Assembly (NCBI GenBank): GCA_023953905.1
Contig: JAMLJA010000005.1
Coordinates: 124,001 to 188,000 of the forward strand
Length of the DNA: 64,000 bases
Direction: 5' to 3'
From: Rhizobiaceae bacterium
GTDB lineage: Bacteria > Pseudomonadota > Alphaproteobacteria > Rhizobiales > Rhizobiaceae
Shown here in pieces: positions 9,289-18,060 of the stretch. How positions within the stretch are numbered: the first letter of the stretch is position 1; the number at the start of each line of letters is the position of its first letter. A model generated the notes under the pieces. It made no database searches. It was not told where the DNA came from and saw nothing but the letters and a program-made list of their open reading frames with translations. The translations under genes were made by a program, and so were the position numbers.

Positions 9289-10589
9289 GCCTGTGTTCCG
9301 TGCCGCTGACGCGTGGCGGGCGCACCGCCGCGTCCCATTTTGTGTCCGCTCATAACGCGTTGAAAAGCGGCGGCAACTTCTCTTTCGGCGACATGATCGC
9401 GGATGCCCCCTGAACGAGCCTCGATAATGTTCACGCCCTCCGCATCCCCAATGAGGGAAACCGTCGGCGAAGGTGGTTCAGCACAACGCTTGGCACAGCC
9501 CGATACATGGATGGTGTCCACATCAGCTGGCAATCCTTGCGCGACAAGTTCGGCTGCCACAGCCTTCGTGTTGAATGTCCCCGACCCACATAATGGAGCA
9601 CCGGCACAAGCGACGACTCTTAGTCTGGGGTCGTCAGGATCAACAACGAAGCCGAGGTGGGATGCTGCCGTATGGAGATCCTCCGCCCGATCCGGAGAGT
9701 CACATATGCTAAGAAGGGCACAGCCAGGAGCCATCCGAAACTCTGAAACCATCGACATTTCAGCGATTTGCACGAGCCTGATGATCTGATTTGTGGTTGC
9801 CTGGCCGAAGGGTAATCCCAGACCAACCGCCACGCTTCCTTCCTTCAACGCAATACGTCCTATCGGTGACGTCGCTTGATTGGAGAAAGAGGAATGGCCT
9901 TTTTCCGAGGCATGTTGGCGATGGGGAGGCAGATGCCCGCAAGCCGCCGAAATCTGGTTCTCATCAAGCATCTTGCCCCTGCCTGACCGTCCGAGTGCCG
10001 CGATGGAACCCAAAAGCTCGATCACCAGCCGGATCGCCTCACGCCACTCTACCGTCGCAGCCAAACGCGCCGAGGATGCCGTACCGCCAACGGCGACCTG
10101 CCAGACGTCGCGATCGGGTTGAAGCGATGTGAGCCGTACGTCGCCAATGACGTCGGCCATCCCAAGAATGCCGCCGCCATCAATTACGACCGAGACCTTT
10201 GGGCCCAACCTTGTTCCAATATCGGTCTGGCCTATCGCTTCAACTACCCCGTAGTAGAGCTCTTCGGTGGCAGCGTTCTCCGAGCTATCCCGGCCAATCA
10301 GAGGTCCGACATCGACAGGCACGCCCGATCGGATGTCTAGTCCGCTTTCCAGCACCTCCGCCATGAAGGGCTCGGCGCCGTCGCATGTGAGCCCGCGCAC
10401 CTGCAGACTGCCGCGACGCGTGATCTCAATAATGCCGCTGCCGTGGCGGCTCGCAGAGGTTGCAACAGAGGCCAGGTGTGCGGGAGACAGCGTTCCCCGC
10501 CAAGTATTGATGCGCGCAAGCAGTCCGTCCCCGGTTTGCATGGGCACCGCGAGCGATGGACACGCATTTCGGCGCATGATCTCGCTCAT
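9285..10589 (-). CDS. cobG: Precorrin-3B synthase (Fe-S monooxygenase of the aerobic pathway)
   Basis: CobG uses O2 to hydroxylate C20 of precorrin-3A and form the ring-A lactone; this is the oxygen-dependent step that defines the aerobic route. The protein belongs to the sulfite/nitrite reductase fold. An N-terminal ferredoxin-like half contains GDGLLARINTWRG. The [4Fe-4S] ligands appear as C-x5-C in VVACAGAPLCGSG and C-x3-C in VSGCAKRCAEP in the C-terminal third. The 434-residue length is close to that of characterised CobG. It is coupled to cobN upstream and cobH downstream by 4-base overlaps. Confidence 0.94.
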   Translation of the reverse strand: MSEIMRRNACPSLAVPMQTGDGLLARINTWRGTLSPAHLASVATSASRHGSGIIEITRRGSLQVRGLTCDGAEPFMAEVLESGLDIRSGVPVDVGPLIGRDSSENAATEELYYGVVEAIGQTDIGTRLGPKVSVVIDGGGILGMADVIGDVRLTSLQPDRDVWQVAVGGTASSARLAATVEWREAIRLVIELLGSIAALGRSGRGKMLDENQISAACGHLPPHRQHASEKGHSSFSNQATSPIGRIALKEGSVAVGLGLPFGQATTNQIIRLVQIAEMSMVSEFRMAPGCALLSICDSPDRAEDLHTAASHLGFVVDPDDPRLRVVACAGAPLCGSGTFNTKAVAAELVAQGLPADVDTIHVSGCAKRCAEPPSPTVSLIGDAEGVNIIEARSGGIRDHVAEREVAAAFQRVMSGHKMGRGGAPATRQRHGTQA

Positions 10590-13500
10590 GCTGCGGCTTC
10601 CCGTTTGGCTGCGTTGGCCTCCTCGATCAGCAACTCCAGATCATTCTCGATCGAGTTGCGCAACGGGTGCCAGAGGCCGCGCTGCCGGGCCGATACAAAG
10701 CGTTCCGCAATGAATTTCGCCGCGTCCGGGTTCTGATCCAGCATGAAGGCGCGCACCTTCGGATCCCCCACATATGCCTGAAAGACGGCCTCGATCAGTT
10801 CGCCATGTATTGCATTGGTGGTCTCCGCGAAGCCGACGAGCCGATCGACGGTTTCTGCGAACTCGGAGGCGCCGCGGGGACCGTGGCGCATCTGCCCCTC
10901 AATAAAGCGCCGATTGATTGCGCGGCCGCGAACAGTGCGGGTAACCGCTTCTGCGACGGAACGCGCTTTTGGCCGCTGGGGATCGGTTGTGTCCAGCGCC
11001 ACCAGATCCGCCTTGCCTCCAAGAGCGGCAACTGCCGCCGAAAAGCCGCCGATGAAGGCAACGTCCGCAGAGCCCTCCAAAATGTCGCGACCGGGATCGT
11101 CACCGGAATGCACCAGCATGTCTGCGGTCGCGACTTTTGACGCGAAGGCGCCGGGTTCCAGCACACCTTCGCCATCAGCGCCGCCGAAGCTGTACGAGGT
11201 CGTCTCCAGATAAGCGTGGCCGAGTTCCTCGCGGTCCTGCCAGTTGCCACTGCCAAGAATGCTCTCAACCCCTGAGCCATATGTGCCCGGTGATGAACCG
11301 AAAATGCGAGACGGCTTTTTCTGCGTGTCCATCTGTTTCGCATCGGCCGCCAACGGATTGATATCACTCGGTTCATCCCGTGCAGCAACGGCTGCCACCG
11401 CTGCATCCATCAAGGCGATCTGGGTAGGGAACATGTCCCGGAAGAGGCCTGAAATACGCCACGTCACGTCGACGCGTGGCCGCCCGACAGAAGCAGGCGG
11501 CAGCACTTCAATACCGCTGACGCGGCCGGTCGCAAAATCCCATTGCGGCCGACACCCCATCAGCGCCAGTCCCTGAGCGATTTCCTCACCGCCCGTGCGC
11601 AGCGACGCGGAACCCCAGAGGTCGAGCACCAGAGAACGTGGCCATTCGCCATGATCCTGCAGGTAACGGCGCAAAACCTCGTCCGCGGCCATCTTGCCGA
11701 GCTCGAACGCCGTAGGCGTCGGCATCGTGCGGGGATCGGAGGTGAACATGTTGCGCCCGGTGGGCAGGACATCAGTACGCCCGCGGGACGGGCTACCCGA
11801 CGGTCCCGCAGCGACATGCCGGCCATCTAGAGCCGCAAGCAATGCTTCTGTTTCGGCGCGCGCACTGATCCGTCGAAGGTCATCAGCCTCATTATCAAGA
11901 ATTCTGCCGAAGACATGCAGGCCGTCCTTGATGGCAAAGTCCTTGAGATCGCAGAGCCACGCATCTATGCGGATGAGAGCCGCGTCGGCATCATCGCTTG
12001 CGTCGACACCTGCTTCCTTCGCCAATCCTGTTTTTTGCGCCATTTCCACGATGAGTTTCGCCAAACGGTCCCGACGGCGGCGGTCCAAGCCATCAGCCTG
12101 AGCATATTCATCGACCAGTTGTTCGAGCGCATGTTGATCGTCGGTGAGCCCCGCAGCTGTCAGTGGAGGCGGTAAATGGCCGAGTGTTACGGCAGCTATT
12201 CTGCGCTTGGCCTGGGCCGCCTCGCCGGGATTGCTGACGATGAAGGGATAAATCACGGGCAGGGCACCCGTGACGATCTCGGGAAAACAATTCTCGCTCA
12301 ACGCGACCGTCTTGCCTGGCAGCCATTCGAGCGTTCCATGCGCTCCGATATGAATGAGAGCATGGCAGTCCAAAGCCTCACGCAACCAGACGCCGAATGC
12401 CATAAGCTCATGACGTGGTGGAAGCGCGGGATCATGATAGTCGGCTCGGCGATCTTCGGAGCGCCCCCGATCAGGCGCGAGCGCCACCGTCACATTTCCA
12501 AATCTGGCTGCGCGAAAGGAAAAGCTCTCCCCCGCCGGAATGGGCGGAACGCCCCATGCATCCGTGATGTGTGCCTTTGCGCCTTCCGAGAAAGAGCTGA
12601 ATGCGTTGTGATAGTGGTCACCAGGGAGCTTGGCTCTTTCGCGCTCGAGAAGAACCATCAAATCCTTGGCGGAATGCGGTATATTTTCAACGGTATACGC
12701 ATTCGATTTCAAGTCATTAAGCAGCTCGATAACACTCTGCGGGACATCCAGACCGACTGCGTAGCCGCTGCGGCCGGGCGCACTGGGATAGTCGGGGATG
12801 AGAATAGCAAGCCGACGCTCCGCTGGTGGTGTGTTGCGAAGCTTGAGAAATGCGGCAATGCGATCTGCCACCTGTGCGACGCGGTCAGGTTCGGAACGAT
12901 TCACCTGACCCGAAGAGCCAAGTGCATCGGAAGATTCAGCTTGCGCCTTGAAGGAGATCGCACCGGCGAGGATTCGGCCGTCAAGCTCTGGCAGCACGAC
13001 ATGCATGGCGAGGTCGGAGGGCGCCAGGCCGCGCTGACCGCCCTGCCATGCCTCGCGTCGTGTTGTCGCCATCACGGCCTGGAATACTGGAATGCCGATG
13101 CGATCGAACAGCGTGTCGCCTTCATCATCCGCACCAGCGGAGAACGCAGTCGTCGAAATCAGAACAGCGGGCGCGAAAGTTGCGGCCGCCTTTTCCACAA
13201 AGGCGCTGCACTCAGGGTCTTTGAGGCTGGACACGAAGATCGGCAGCGCGGCAATACCGCGATGATCAAGAGCGGCGCACAACGCGTCAATCGGAGCAAT
13301 GTCGGACGCAAGCAGCATGGACCGATAGAAGAGGATGGGCGCGACAGGACGTGAACCGTCGAGGAAATCACGAACGTGCTCTTCCGAAACCGCACCCGAC
13401 TCAGGAAGATAATAGCCTGCCTTTGGCAACGCTTTAGGCGGGTCGACGCGAACGTCTGCCCCGGCATAGGTCGCCAGCCGAGAGAGAAGCCCGGCCATGT

Positions 13501-13948
13501 TATCCGGCCCGCCTTCGCGGAAATAGGAGAGGATGAGGTCAATCTCTTCGCGAGGCAGTGTCGACAGGGCGGACAGCCGTTCATCTGCCTCGCGACATTC
13601 GCCGGGAAGCAGGGCCAGCTTTATGCCTCTCTGTCTGGCCATTGCTGAAATCTGATCGACCCCGTAACGCCACCAGTCCGAGCCACCAAGCAGGCGAACC
13701 ACGATGACCTTGGCATGCAGGGCAACGCGCTCGACCCAGAGATCGACCGACATGGGATGCCGCAGTTCGCGCAGGGCGGTCAGTCGGAGAGACGGAAGGT
13801 CGGACGACCGCGCCGCCCAGGCGCGTGAGAGCGCCGAAAGATCGCTGTCGGAGAAGGACAGCACATGCATATCCGCCGGCTCCTGGCGCAGATCAACAGG
13901 CTCGACGAGATCGTCGAGCGAAGCTGTTGTCGTGGCCAGTATGTGCAT
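10586..13948 (-). CDS. cobN: Cobaltochelatase subunit CobN
   Basis: CobN is the large substrate-binding subunit of the ATP-dependent cobalt chelatase and acts with AAA+ CobS and CobT, neither of which is in this window. The 1120-residue protein starts with a typical CobN N-terminus and keeps the family blocks RSGYAVGLDVPQS, HIGAHGTLEWLPGK, SVLLPGK-like metal-handling regions, NMFTSDPRTMPTPTAFELG and FGSSPGTYGSGV. It is shorter than the roughly 1275 residues of the P. denitrificans protein, but both termini and the core motifs are present, so it looks intact. It follows cobW by 17 bases and overlaps cobG by 4. Confidence 0.95.
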   Translation of the reverse strand: MHILATTTASLDDLVEPVDLRQEPADMHVLSFSDSDLSALSRAWAARSSDLPSLRLTALRELRHPMSVDLWVERVALHAKVIVVRLLGGSDWWRYGVDQISAMARQRGIKLALLPGECREADERLSALSTLPREEIDLILSYFREGGPDNMAGLLSRLATYAGADVRVDPPKALPKAGYYLPESGAVSEEHVRDFLDGSRPVAPILFYRSMLLASDIAPIDALCAALDHRGIAALPIFVSSLKDPECSAFVEKAAATFAPAVLISTTAFSAGADDEGDTLFDRIGIPVFQAVMATTRREAWQGGQRGLAPSDLAMHVVLPELDGRILAGAISFKAQAESSDALGSSGQVNRSEPDRVAQVADRIAAFLKLRNTPPAERRLAILIPDYPSAPGRSGYAVGLDVPQSVIELLNDLKSNAYTVENIPHSAKDLMVLLERERAKLPGDHYHNAFSSFSEGAKAHITDAWGVPPIPAGESFSFRAARFGNVTVALAPDRGRSEDRRADYHDPALPPRHELMAFGVWLREALDCHALIHIGAHGTLEWLPGKTVALSENCFPEIVTGALPVIYPFIVSNPGEAAQAKRRIAAVTLGHLPPPLTAAGLTDDQHALEQLVDEYAQADGLDRRRRDRLAKLIVEMAQKTGLAKEAGVDASDDADAALIRIDAWLCDLKDFAIKDGLHVFGRILDNEADDLRRISARAETEALLAALDGRHVAAGPSGSPSRGRTDVLPTGRNMFTSDPRTMPTPTAFELGKMAADEVLRRYLQDHGEWPRSLVLDLWGSASLRTGGEEIAQGLALMGCRPQWDFATGRVSGIEVLPPASVGRPRVDVTWRISGLFRDMFPTQIALMDAAVAAVAARDEPSDINPLAADAKQMDTQKKPSRIFGSSPGTYGSGVESILGSGNWQDREELGHAYLETTSYSFGGADGEGVLEPGAFASKVATADMLVHSGDDPGRDILEGSADVAFIGGFSAAVAALGGKADLVALDTTDPQRPKARSVAEAVTRTVRGRAINRRFIEGQMRHGPRGASEFAETVDRLVGFAETTNAIHGELIEAVFQAYVGDPKVRAFMLDQNPDAAKFIAERFVSARQRGLWHPLRNSIENDLELLIEEANAAKREAAA

Positions 13949-13965
13949 GGCGATCTATCGCGTTT

Positions 13966-15000
13966 TCATGAGGTCAGGATGCGTTCGACTGCCTCGCGGT
14001 CCAGTCCCTTGAGACCGATCACCACAAGACGGGTTCGCTTGTCTTCGCCCTGGTTCCACTCCCTGTCATAGTAGTGCGACACACGTGGCCCGACGCCTTG
14101 GACCAGAAGCCGCATCGGCTTGCCTTCGACATGCACGAAACCCTTGAGCCGCAGAACATTGGCTTTCTCCGCCGCCTCGGCGACGCGTTGGGCGAGCGCA
14201 TCCGGGTCGGAGATGGCAGGCATTTCCAACACGAAAGTGTCGAAGTCGTCGTGCTCGTGATCGAGTTCGTCATCGTGATGGGTCTTGCGGTTATCAATGT
14301 CGTCCTCGACCGCCAGCCCAAGCCCGAGCAGAACCGAAGGATCAATATTGCCGTGGGACGAAGGCACGATCTTCACCGCGCGTCTGAGGTGCTCTTCGAC
14401 GATGCCGCGTGCTCGTGCTGCGCCGTCGGTATCCATCAGATCGCTTTTTGACAGAATGATGAGGTCGGCACACGCAACCTGGTCCTCAAACACCTCCTCG
14501 ACGGGGTCTTCGTGGTCGATAGAGTCATCCGCCTGGCGCTGAGCCGCGAGAGCGTCCATGTCAGAAGCGACCCGTCCCTCGGCAAGTGCAGGGCCATCGA
14601 CGACGGCGACCACGCCGTCGACCGTCACCCGACCTTTGATTGCGGGCCACTGAAACGCCTGAACGAGCGGCTTCGGCAGCGCAAGTCCCGAGGTTTCGAT
14701 GAGTATATGATCGACCTTCGGTTCAAGCGCGAGGATCTGGTCAATAGCGGGTGCGAAGTCATCAGCGACGGTGCAGCATATGCAGCCGTTCGCCAACTCC
14801 ACGATATTTTCTTCCGGGCACGAGTCGACGCCACAGCCCTTGAGGATGTCTCCGTCCACGCCGACATCGCCGAATTCGTTCACGATGAGCGCCAGTCGCT
14901 TGCCCTTGGAGTTCTCGAGCACGTTGCGAATGAGCGTCGTCTTGCCCGCACCGAGAAAGCCGGTGATGACTGTGCAGGGGATACGATCGACGGCGGTCAT
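13966..15000 (-). CDS. cobW: CobW-family GTPase, putative cobalt chaperone
   Basis: CobW is a COG0523 P-loop GTPase thought to bring Co2+ to the cobaltochelatase. The 344-residue protein has the Walker A motif GFLGAGKTT at residues 14-22 and the family's metal-binding CxCC motif at residues 73-76 (GCICC). A central acidic and His-rich run (HHDDELDHEHDDFD) is likely to bind metal. A C-terminal CobW_C domain ends near LRLKGFVHVEGKPMRLLVQG. Its ATG overlaps the preceding DUF1636 gene by 4 bases, and cobN follows after 17 bases, which supports a role in cobalt delivery to CobN. Confidence 0.94.
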   Translation of the reverse strand: MTAVDRIPCTVITGFLGAGKTTLIRNVLENSKGKRLALIVNEFGDVGVDGDILKGCGVDSCPEENIVELANGCICCTVADDFAPAIDQILALEPKVDHILIETSGLALPKPLVQAFQWPAIKGRVTVDGVVAVVDGPALAEGRVASDMDALAAQRQADDSIDHEDPVEEVFEDQVACADLIILSKSDLMDTDGAARARGIVEEHLRRAVKIVPSSHGNIDPSVLLGLGLAVEDDIDNRKTHHDDELDHEHDDFDTFVLEMPAISDPDALAQRVAEAAEKANVLRLKGFVHVEGKPMRLLVQGVGPRVSHYYDREWNQGEDKRTRLVVIGLKGLDREAVERILTS

Positions 15001-15434
15001 TTCAAAGAATCCTTATGAGTGAAGATCGGAGGGATGCGGGCAACAAGGCCTCGCTTCAATGATTGGGGGCGATCCCGCCACGGCAACACACCGTTTTCGG
15101 AGGTGGCAAACAGCTCTGCACCCGCCACGAGGTCGTCGCCGCTTGTCGCGTCCAGATCTCCAAAGACGTAGCTCCAGCCGCCTTGCTTTACGATGGCCGC
15201 AGACAGGCGCCTCTTGCAGTTGCCGAGACACTCGACCGTCTCGACCCGGATGCCGGCGACTGCCGCTGCGCGTCGTGCATCATCTGCAAGATGCTCACCG
15301 GGTCTCGGCCGAGAGTCAGAACCGTTTGCGTCGCGGCAGGACGTGCACACCACAATTGCCACACAATCAGAATCGCCAGCGCCCGAATCGGGCGCAGCCT
15401 TGTCTTGATCGTTCTTGTCCCAGTCGACTCTCAC
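14997..15434 (-). CDS. DUF1636 metal-binding protein, thioredoxin-like ferredoxin type
   Basis: A 145-residue protein with four well-spaced cysteines: C30 and C33 in VVCTSC, and C69 and C73 in VECLGNC. This spacing resembles thioredoxin-fold [2Fe-2S] ferredoxins, and the sequence fits the DUF1636 family. The biochemical role is not established. The GTG start at 15434 is preceded by a good ribosome site (AAGGAG), and the ATG of cobW overlaps its stop by 4 bases. As the first gene after the minus-strand cobalamin riboswitch, it is expressed with the pathway. A role as metal carrier or electron donor, for example to CobG or in cobalt reduction, is inference. Confidence 0.85.
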   Translation of the reverse strand: MRVDWDKNDQDKAAPDSGAGDSDCVAIVVCTSCRDANGSDSRPRPGEHLADDARRAAAVAGIRVETVECLGNCKRRLSAAIVKQGGWSYVFGDLDATSGDDLVAGAELFATSENGVLPWRDRPQSLKRGLVARIPPIFTHKDSLK

Positions 15435-15483
15435 AGGCGCTCCTTGCCCGGGTCACCCGCCAGGCATTCGCAAATACAGTTTG

Positions 15484-15650
15484 ACGGCAGGTCTCCTGGC
15501 TTGCGCCTCGTCGCTTTCCGCCGCCTTCCCGGTTTCCCAGTGGCTATCGGCTGAAGCTTGACGCCTACAGTTGCGGGGACAGCTGCGGATTTGATTGCTC
15601 GTACCGCATTCCCTCTTAGCTTCAGCACGACATCGCGCTGAAGACCGTCG
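15484..15650 (-). promoter_or_regulatory. Cobalamin riboswitch (B12 element) upstream of the minus-strand cob unit
   Basis: Read on the minus strand, the segment contains in order the B12-element landmarks AGAGGGAATGCGG, CCCCGCAACTGTA, GCCACTGGGAAACCGGGAAGG and the closing AAGCCAGGAGACCTGCC. Its 3' end lies about 50 bases before the GTG start of the DUF1636 gene. Adenosylcobalamin binding is expected to lower expression of the whole operon. The exact ends are approximate. Confidence 0.95.
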
Positions 15651-15656
15651 AGCGGC

Positions 15657-15685
15657 ATTTAGGCCGCGTTGTCGAGGGCTGTCAA
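15657..15685 (-). promoter_or_regulatory. Candidate sigma70-type promoter for the minus-strand cob unit
   Basis: On the minus strand TTGACA (15685-15680) is followed after 17 bases by TAAATG (15662-15657). Transcription would start near 15650, at the 5' edge of the minus-strand riboswitch. This is a match by eye only; the -10 matches the consensus at four of six positions. Confidence 0.5.
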
Positions 15686-15760
15686 CGCGCTGCTGACCCC
15701 CAAGAATGGTATACCCCTCAGCCACCGTGATTTTTGGCAGAATTTGCCGGTTGGCGAGGA

Positions 15761-15790
15761 TTGCACTTTGCCCGACGCCAGCGATACGTT
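15761..15790 (+). promoter_or_regulatory. Candidate promoter for the cbtB-cbtA-cobU-cobO-cobQ unit
   Basis: TTGCAC at 15761-15766 is followed after 18 bases by TACGTT at 15785-15790. Transcription would begin just before the plus-strand riboswitch. The -10 is weak and the assignment rests on its position between the two riboswitches. Confidence 0.35.
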
Positions 15791-15797
15791 ATGACTG

Positions 15798-15962
15798 CCT
15801 CGTCGTTGGTTCCACGAGGACCAGAGGGAATGCGGTGCGGGTCTGTTGTCCCAATGCCGCTGCTGCCCCCGCAACTGTAAGCGGCGAGCCGGATTCGAAA
15901 GCCACTGGGAAACCGGGAAGGCGAATCGCGGCGCTGAAGCTGCAAGCCAGGAGACCTGCCGG
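15798..15962 (+). promoter_or_regulatory. Cobalamin riboswitch upstream of cbtB
   Basis: The plus strand shows the B12-element landmarks in order: AGAGGGAATGCGG near 15824, CCCCGCAACTGTAAGCGG near 15868, GCCACTGGGAAACCGGGAAGG near 15901 and AAGCCAGGAGACCTGCC ending at 15960. It is oriented away from the minus-strand riboswitch and lies about 50 bases before cbtB, so cobalt uptake and the cobU-cobO-cobQ genes are likely repressed by cobalamin. Confidence 0.95.
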
Positions 15963-16012
15963 CGACACGGTGCAACTTCAGGCCCTCGGGTGGAGGGTGA
16001 AAGGACAAACTG

Positions 16013-16186
16013 ATGAACGCGACAACAACCCTCGGTTCGGTATCAACGCAATCGCGCACATTGCAGCTCGCCATGGCTGGATTGCTCGGCCTGTTTGTGG
16101 TCGGCTTTGTGGGCTTCTCCCACATGGAGGTCGTGCACAATGCTGGACACGATTATCGTCACTCGATGAATTTTCCCTGCCACTAA
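16013..16186 (+). CDS. cbtB: Cobalt transporter subunit CbtB
   Basis: A 57-residue protein with one transmembrane helix at about residues 18-36 and the CbtB C-terminal signature HNAGHDYRHSMNFPCH, rich in His with a terminal Cys-His that is likely to touch cobalt. CbtB works with CbtA in a B12-riboswitch-controlled cobalt uptake system. It lies between the plus-strand riboswitch and cbtA, with a 12-base gap to cbtA. Its small size makes it easy to miss, but the C-terminal motif is diagnostic. Confidence 0.93.
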   Translation: MNATTTLGSVSTQSRTLQLAMAGLLGLFVVGFVGFSHMEVVHNAGHDYRHSMNFPCH

Positions 16187-16198
16187 GGGAATATCAAT

Positions 16199-16939
16199 AT
16201 GACCTATTTTCGTAACGTCGTGTTTATCGCGGCGATCGCTGGGCTTGTTGCCGGCGTCGCAATGACCCTTATGCAGGCATTCACCACTGATCCTCTGATC
16301 ATTCAGGCAGAAACATTCGAAAATGTTGCGCCTGCAGATCATGAACACGCCTCCACAAATGCAGGAGGGGAAGATCACGCAGCAGCGCACGAGCATGGCG
16401 CAGATGCTTGGGCGCCCGCCGACGGCATCGAGCGCACGGCCTACAATGTTCTTGTGAATCTGGTCGGCGCGATCGGATTTGGCCTCTTGCTTGTCGTAGC
16501 CTCCGAGTTTACCGGCGGCGTTACCGACTGGCGTCAGGGCATTTTCTGGGGGTTCGCGGGGTTTGCGATCTTTACTCTGGCGCCCGGAATTGGCCTAAGT
16601 CCAGAATTGCCGGCGATGCCTGCAGCTGAGCTACTCGCGCGGCAGACATGGTGGATAGGAACCGCAGCAGCGACCGCCGTCGCACTTTATCTGATCTTCA
16701 TCAAGAAAACGCCGGCGCTTGCGGTACTTGGACTTATCGTTCTCGTGGTGCCCCACATTATCGGCGCGCCGCAGCCGGATGACCATGCGACGCCGGTGCC
16801 GGAAAATCTGCACCATTCGTTTGTCGTCGCATCGACGCTCACCAATCTCGTTTTTTGGGTAGTGCTGGGGACGGCGGTCGCGTTGGCGCGGGCGCGCTTC
16901 GCACGTCCGATCGAGGCGACGCGCAAGAGCTTTGCCTGA
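16199..16939 (+). CDS. cbtA: Cobalt transporter subunit CbtA
   Basis: A 246-residue membrane protein with about five hydrophobic helices and a His-rich extramembrane loop after the first helix (HEH, EDHAAAHEHGADAW at roughly residues 48-71). The remaining helices include IFWGFAGFAIFTLAPGIGLSPELP, a CbtA hallmark. It is the predicted channel or carrier partner of CbtB for cobalt. It follows cbtB in the riboswitch-led unit, and its stop overlaps the cobU start by 8 bases, tying cobalt uptake to late cobalamin assembly. Confidence 0.92.
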   Translation: MTYFRNVVFIAAIAGLVAGVAMTLMQAFTTDPLIIQAETFENVAPADHEHASTNAGGEDHAAAHEHGADAWAPADGIERTAYNVLVNLVGAIGFGLLLVVASEFTGGVTDWRQGIFWGFAGFAIFTLAPGIGLSPELPAMPAAELLARQTWWIGTAAATAVALYLIFIKKTPALAVLGLIVLVVPHIIGAPQPDDHATPVPENLHHSFVVASTLTNLVFWVVLGTAVALARARFARPIEATRKSFA

Positions 16940-17444
16940 GAGCGGGCTAACTCTGATCCTCGGCGGGGCGCGCTCTGGAAAGAGCCGCCACGCCGAGGCT
17001 TTGGTTTCACAACTTCCGGCCCCCTGGCATTATATCGCGACCGCTCAAGCCTATGATGACGAGATGCGTGAGCGTATCGACGAGCATCGAGCGCGACGTG
17101 ATGATCGGTGGATTACTTTCGATGCGCCGCTCGCCCTGAGCGACGCGCTGTCTTCGATGCCGGTCGGCGCTACTGTGCTTGTCGATTGCCTGACGCTTTG
17201 GCTGTCGAACCAGATGCTGGCCGAGCAGGATGTTGAAGCCGAGACGAAGAGTCTGCTTGAGGTTTTGAACAACCGGCGTAGCCAGTGTTTCGTCGTCTCG
17301 AACGAAGTGGGTCTTGGCATCGTGCCTGACAACGCGCTGGCTCGTCGCTTCCGCGATGCACAAGGGCGGCTCAACCAGCGGGTCGCTGCCATTGCAGACA
17401 GTGTGATTTTCATGGTCGCAGGTCTGCCGATGAAGGTGAAATAA
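16932..17444 (+). CDS. cobU: Bifunctional adenosylcobinamide kinase / adenosylcobinamide-phosphate guanylyltransferase
   Basis: The enzyme phosphorylates adenosylcobinamide and transfers GMP to form adenosylcobinamide-GDP, the substrate of CobS. The 170-residue protein starts with LILGGARSGKS, the P-loop, and has VLVDCLTLWLSNQ near residue 80 and VVSNEVGLGIVPDNALARRFRD near residue 118, all typical of CobU/CobP. The start is TTG at 16932, within the last 8 bases of cbtA; no better start precedes the P-loop. The next gene, cobO, begins 1 base after its stop. P. denitrificans calls this protein CobP. Confidence 0.94.
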   Translation: MPESGLTLILGGARSGKSRHAEALVSQLPAPWHYIATAQAYDDEMRERIDEHRARRDDRWITFDAPLALSDALSSMPVGATVLVDCLTLWLSNQMLAEQDVEAETKSLLEVLNNRRSQCFVVSNEVGLGIVPDNALARRFRDAQGRLNQRVAAIADSVIFMVAGLPMKVK

Positions 17445-17445
17445 C

Positions 17446-18057
17446 GTGACTGAGCATCAGAACGAAGCCGACCGCCACAAGGCGAAAATGGTGAAACGAA
17501 AGGCGGTTCAGGATGCCGAAGTGGCATCCAAGACCATTGAGAAGGGACTTCTGATCATCAACACTGGCCCCGGCAAGGGCAAGTCGACGGCAGCCTTCGG
17601 CCTGGCGCTGCGAATGTTGGGCTACGGCCGCAAGGTTGGCATCGTCCAGTTCATCAAGGGCGCATGGCATTCCGGCGAAAAGGACGCGCTCGAACTCTTT
17701 GGCGATCGCGTGGAATGGCACACGATGGGCGAAGGTTTCACATGGGAGACCCAGGACAAGGACCGCGACATCGCTGCCGCTCAGCGTGCGTGGTCCAAGG
17801 CCGAGGAACTGATGGCTGACCCAGATGTGAGCCTTGTCATCCTTGACGAACTCAGCATTGCGCTTCGCTACGACTATCTTGATCTGGACACGGTCGTGGA
17901 AACGCTGAGGGCACGCCGCCCTGATCTTCATGTCGTGGTGACCGGGCGAAATGCCAAGCCGGCGCTCATGGATGCCGCCGATCTCGTGACTGAAATGACG
18001 CTGGTGAAACACCACTTCGCCGCCGGGGTGAAGGCGCAACAGGGGATCGAGTATTAG
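17446..18057 (+). CDS. cobO: Cob(I)yrinic acid a,c-diamide adenosyltransferase
   Basis: CobO transfers the 5'-deoxyadenosyl group from ATP to the reduced cobalt of cobyrinic acid a,c-diamide. The 203-residue protein has the CobA/CobO-type P-loop TGPGKGKSTAAFGLALR near residue 35, VQFIKGAWHSGE near residue 67, and LVILDELSIALRYDYL near residue 130. A lysine-rich N-terminus precedes the core. It uses a GTG start 1 base after the cobU stop and is followed by cobQ after 3 bases. Confidence 0.95.
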   Translation: MTEHQNEADRHKAKMVKRKAVQDAEVASKTIEKGLLIINTGPGKGKSTAAFGLALRMLGYGRKVGIVQFIKGAWHSGEKDALELFGDRVEWHTMGEGFTWETQDKDRDIAAAQRAWSKAEELMADPDVSLVILDELSIALRYDYLDLDTVVETLRARRPDLHVVVTGRNAKPALMDAADLVTEMTLVKHHFAAGVKAQQGIEY

Positions 18058-18060
18058 CCA

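Noticed and set aside
12176..13354. Long plus-strand open frame across cobN
   Set aside because: Antisense to cobN, no family motif, no ribosome site or conserved start.
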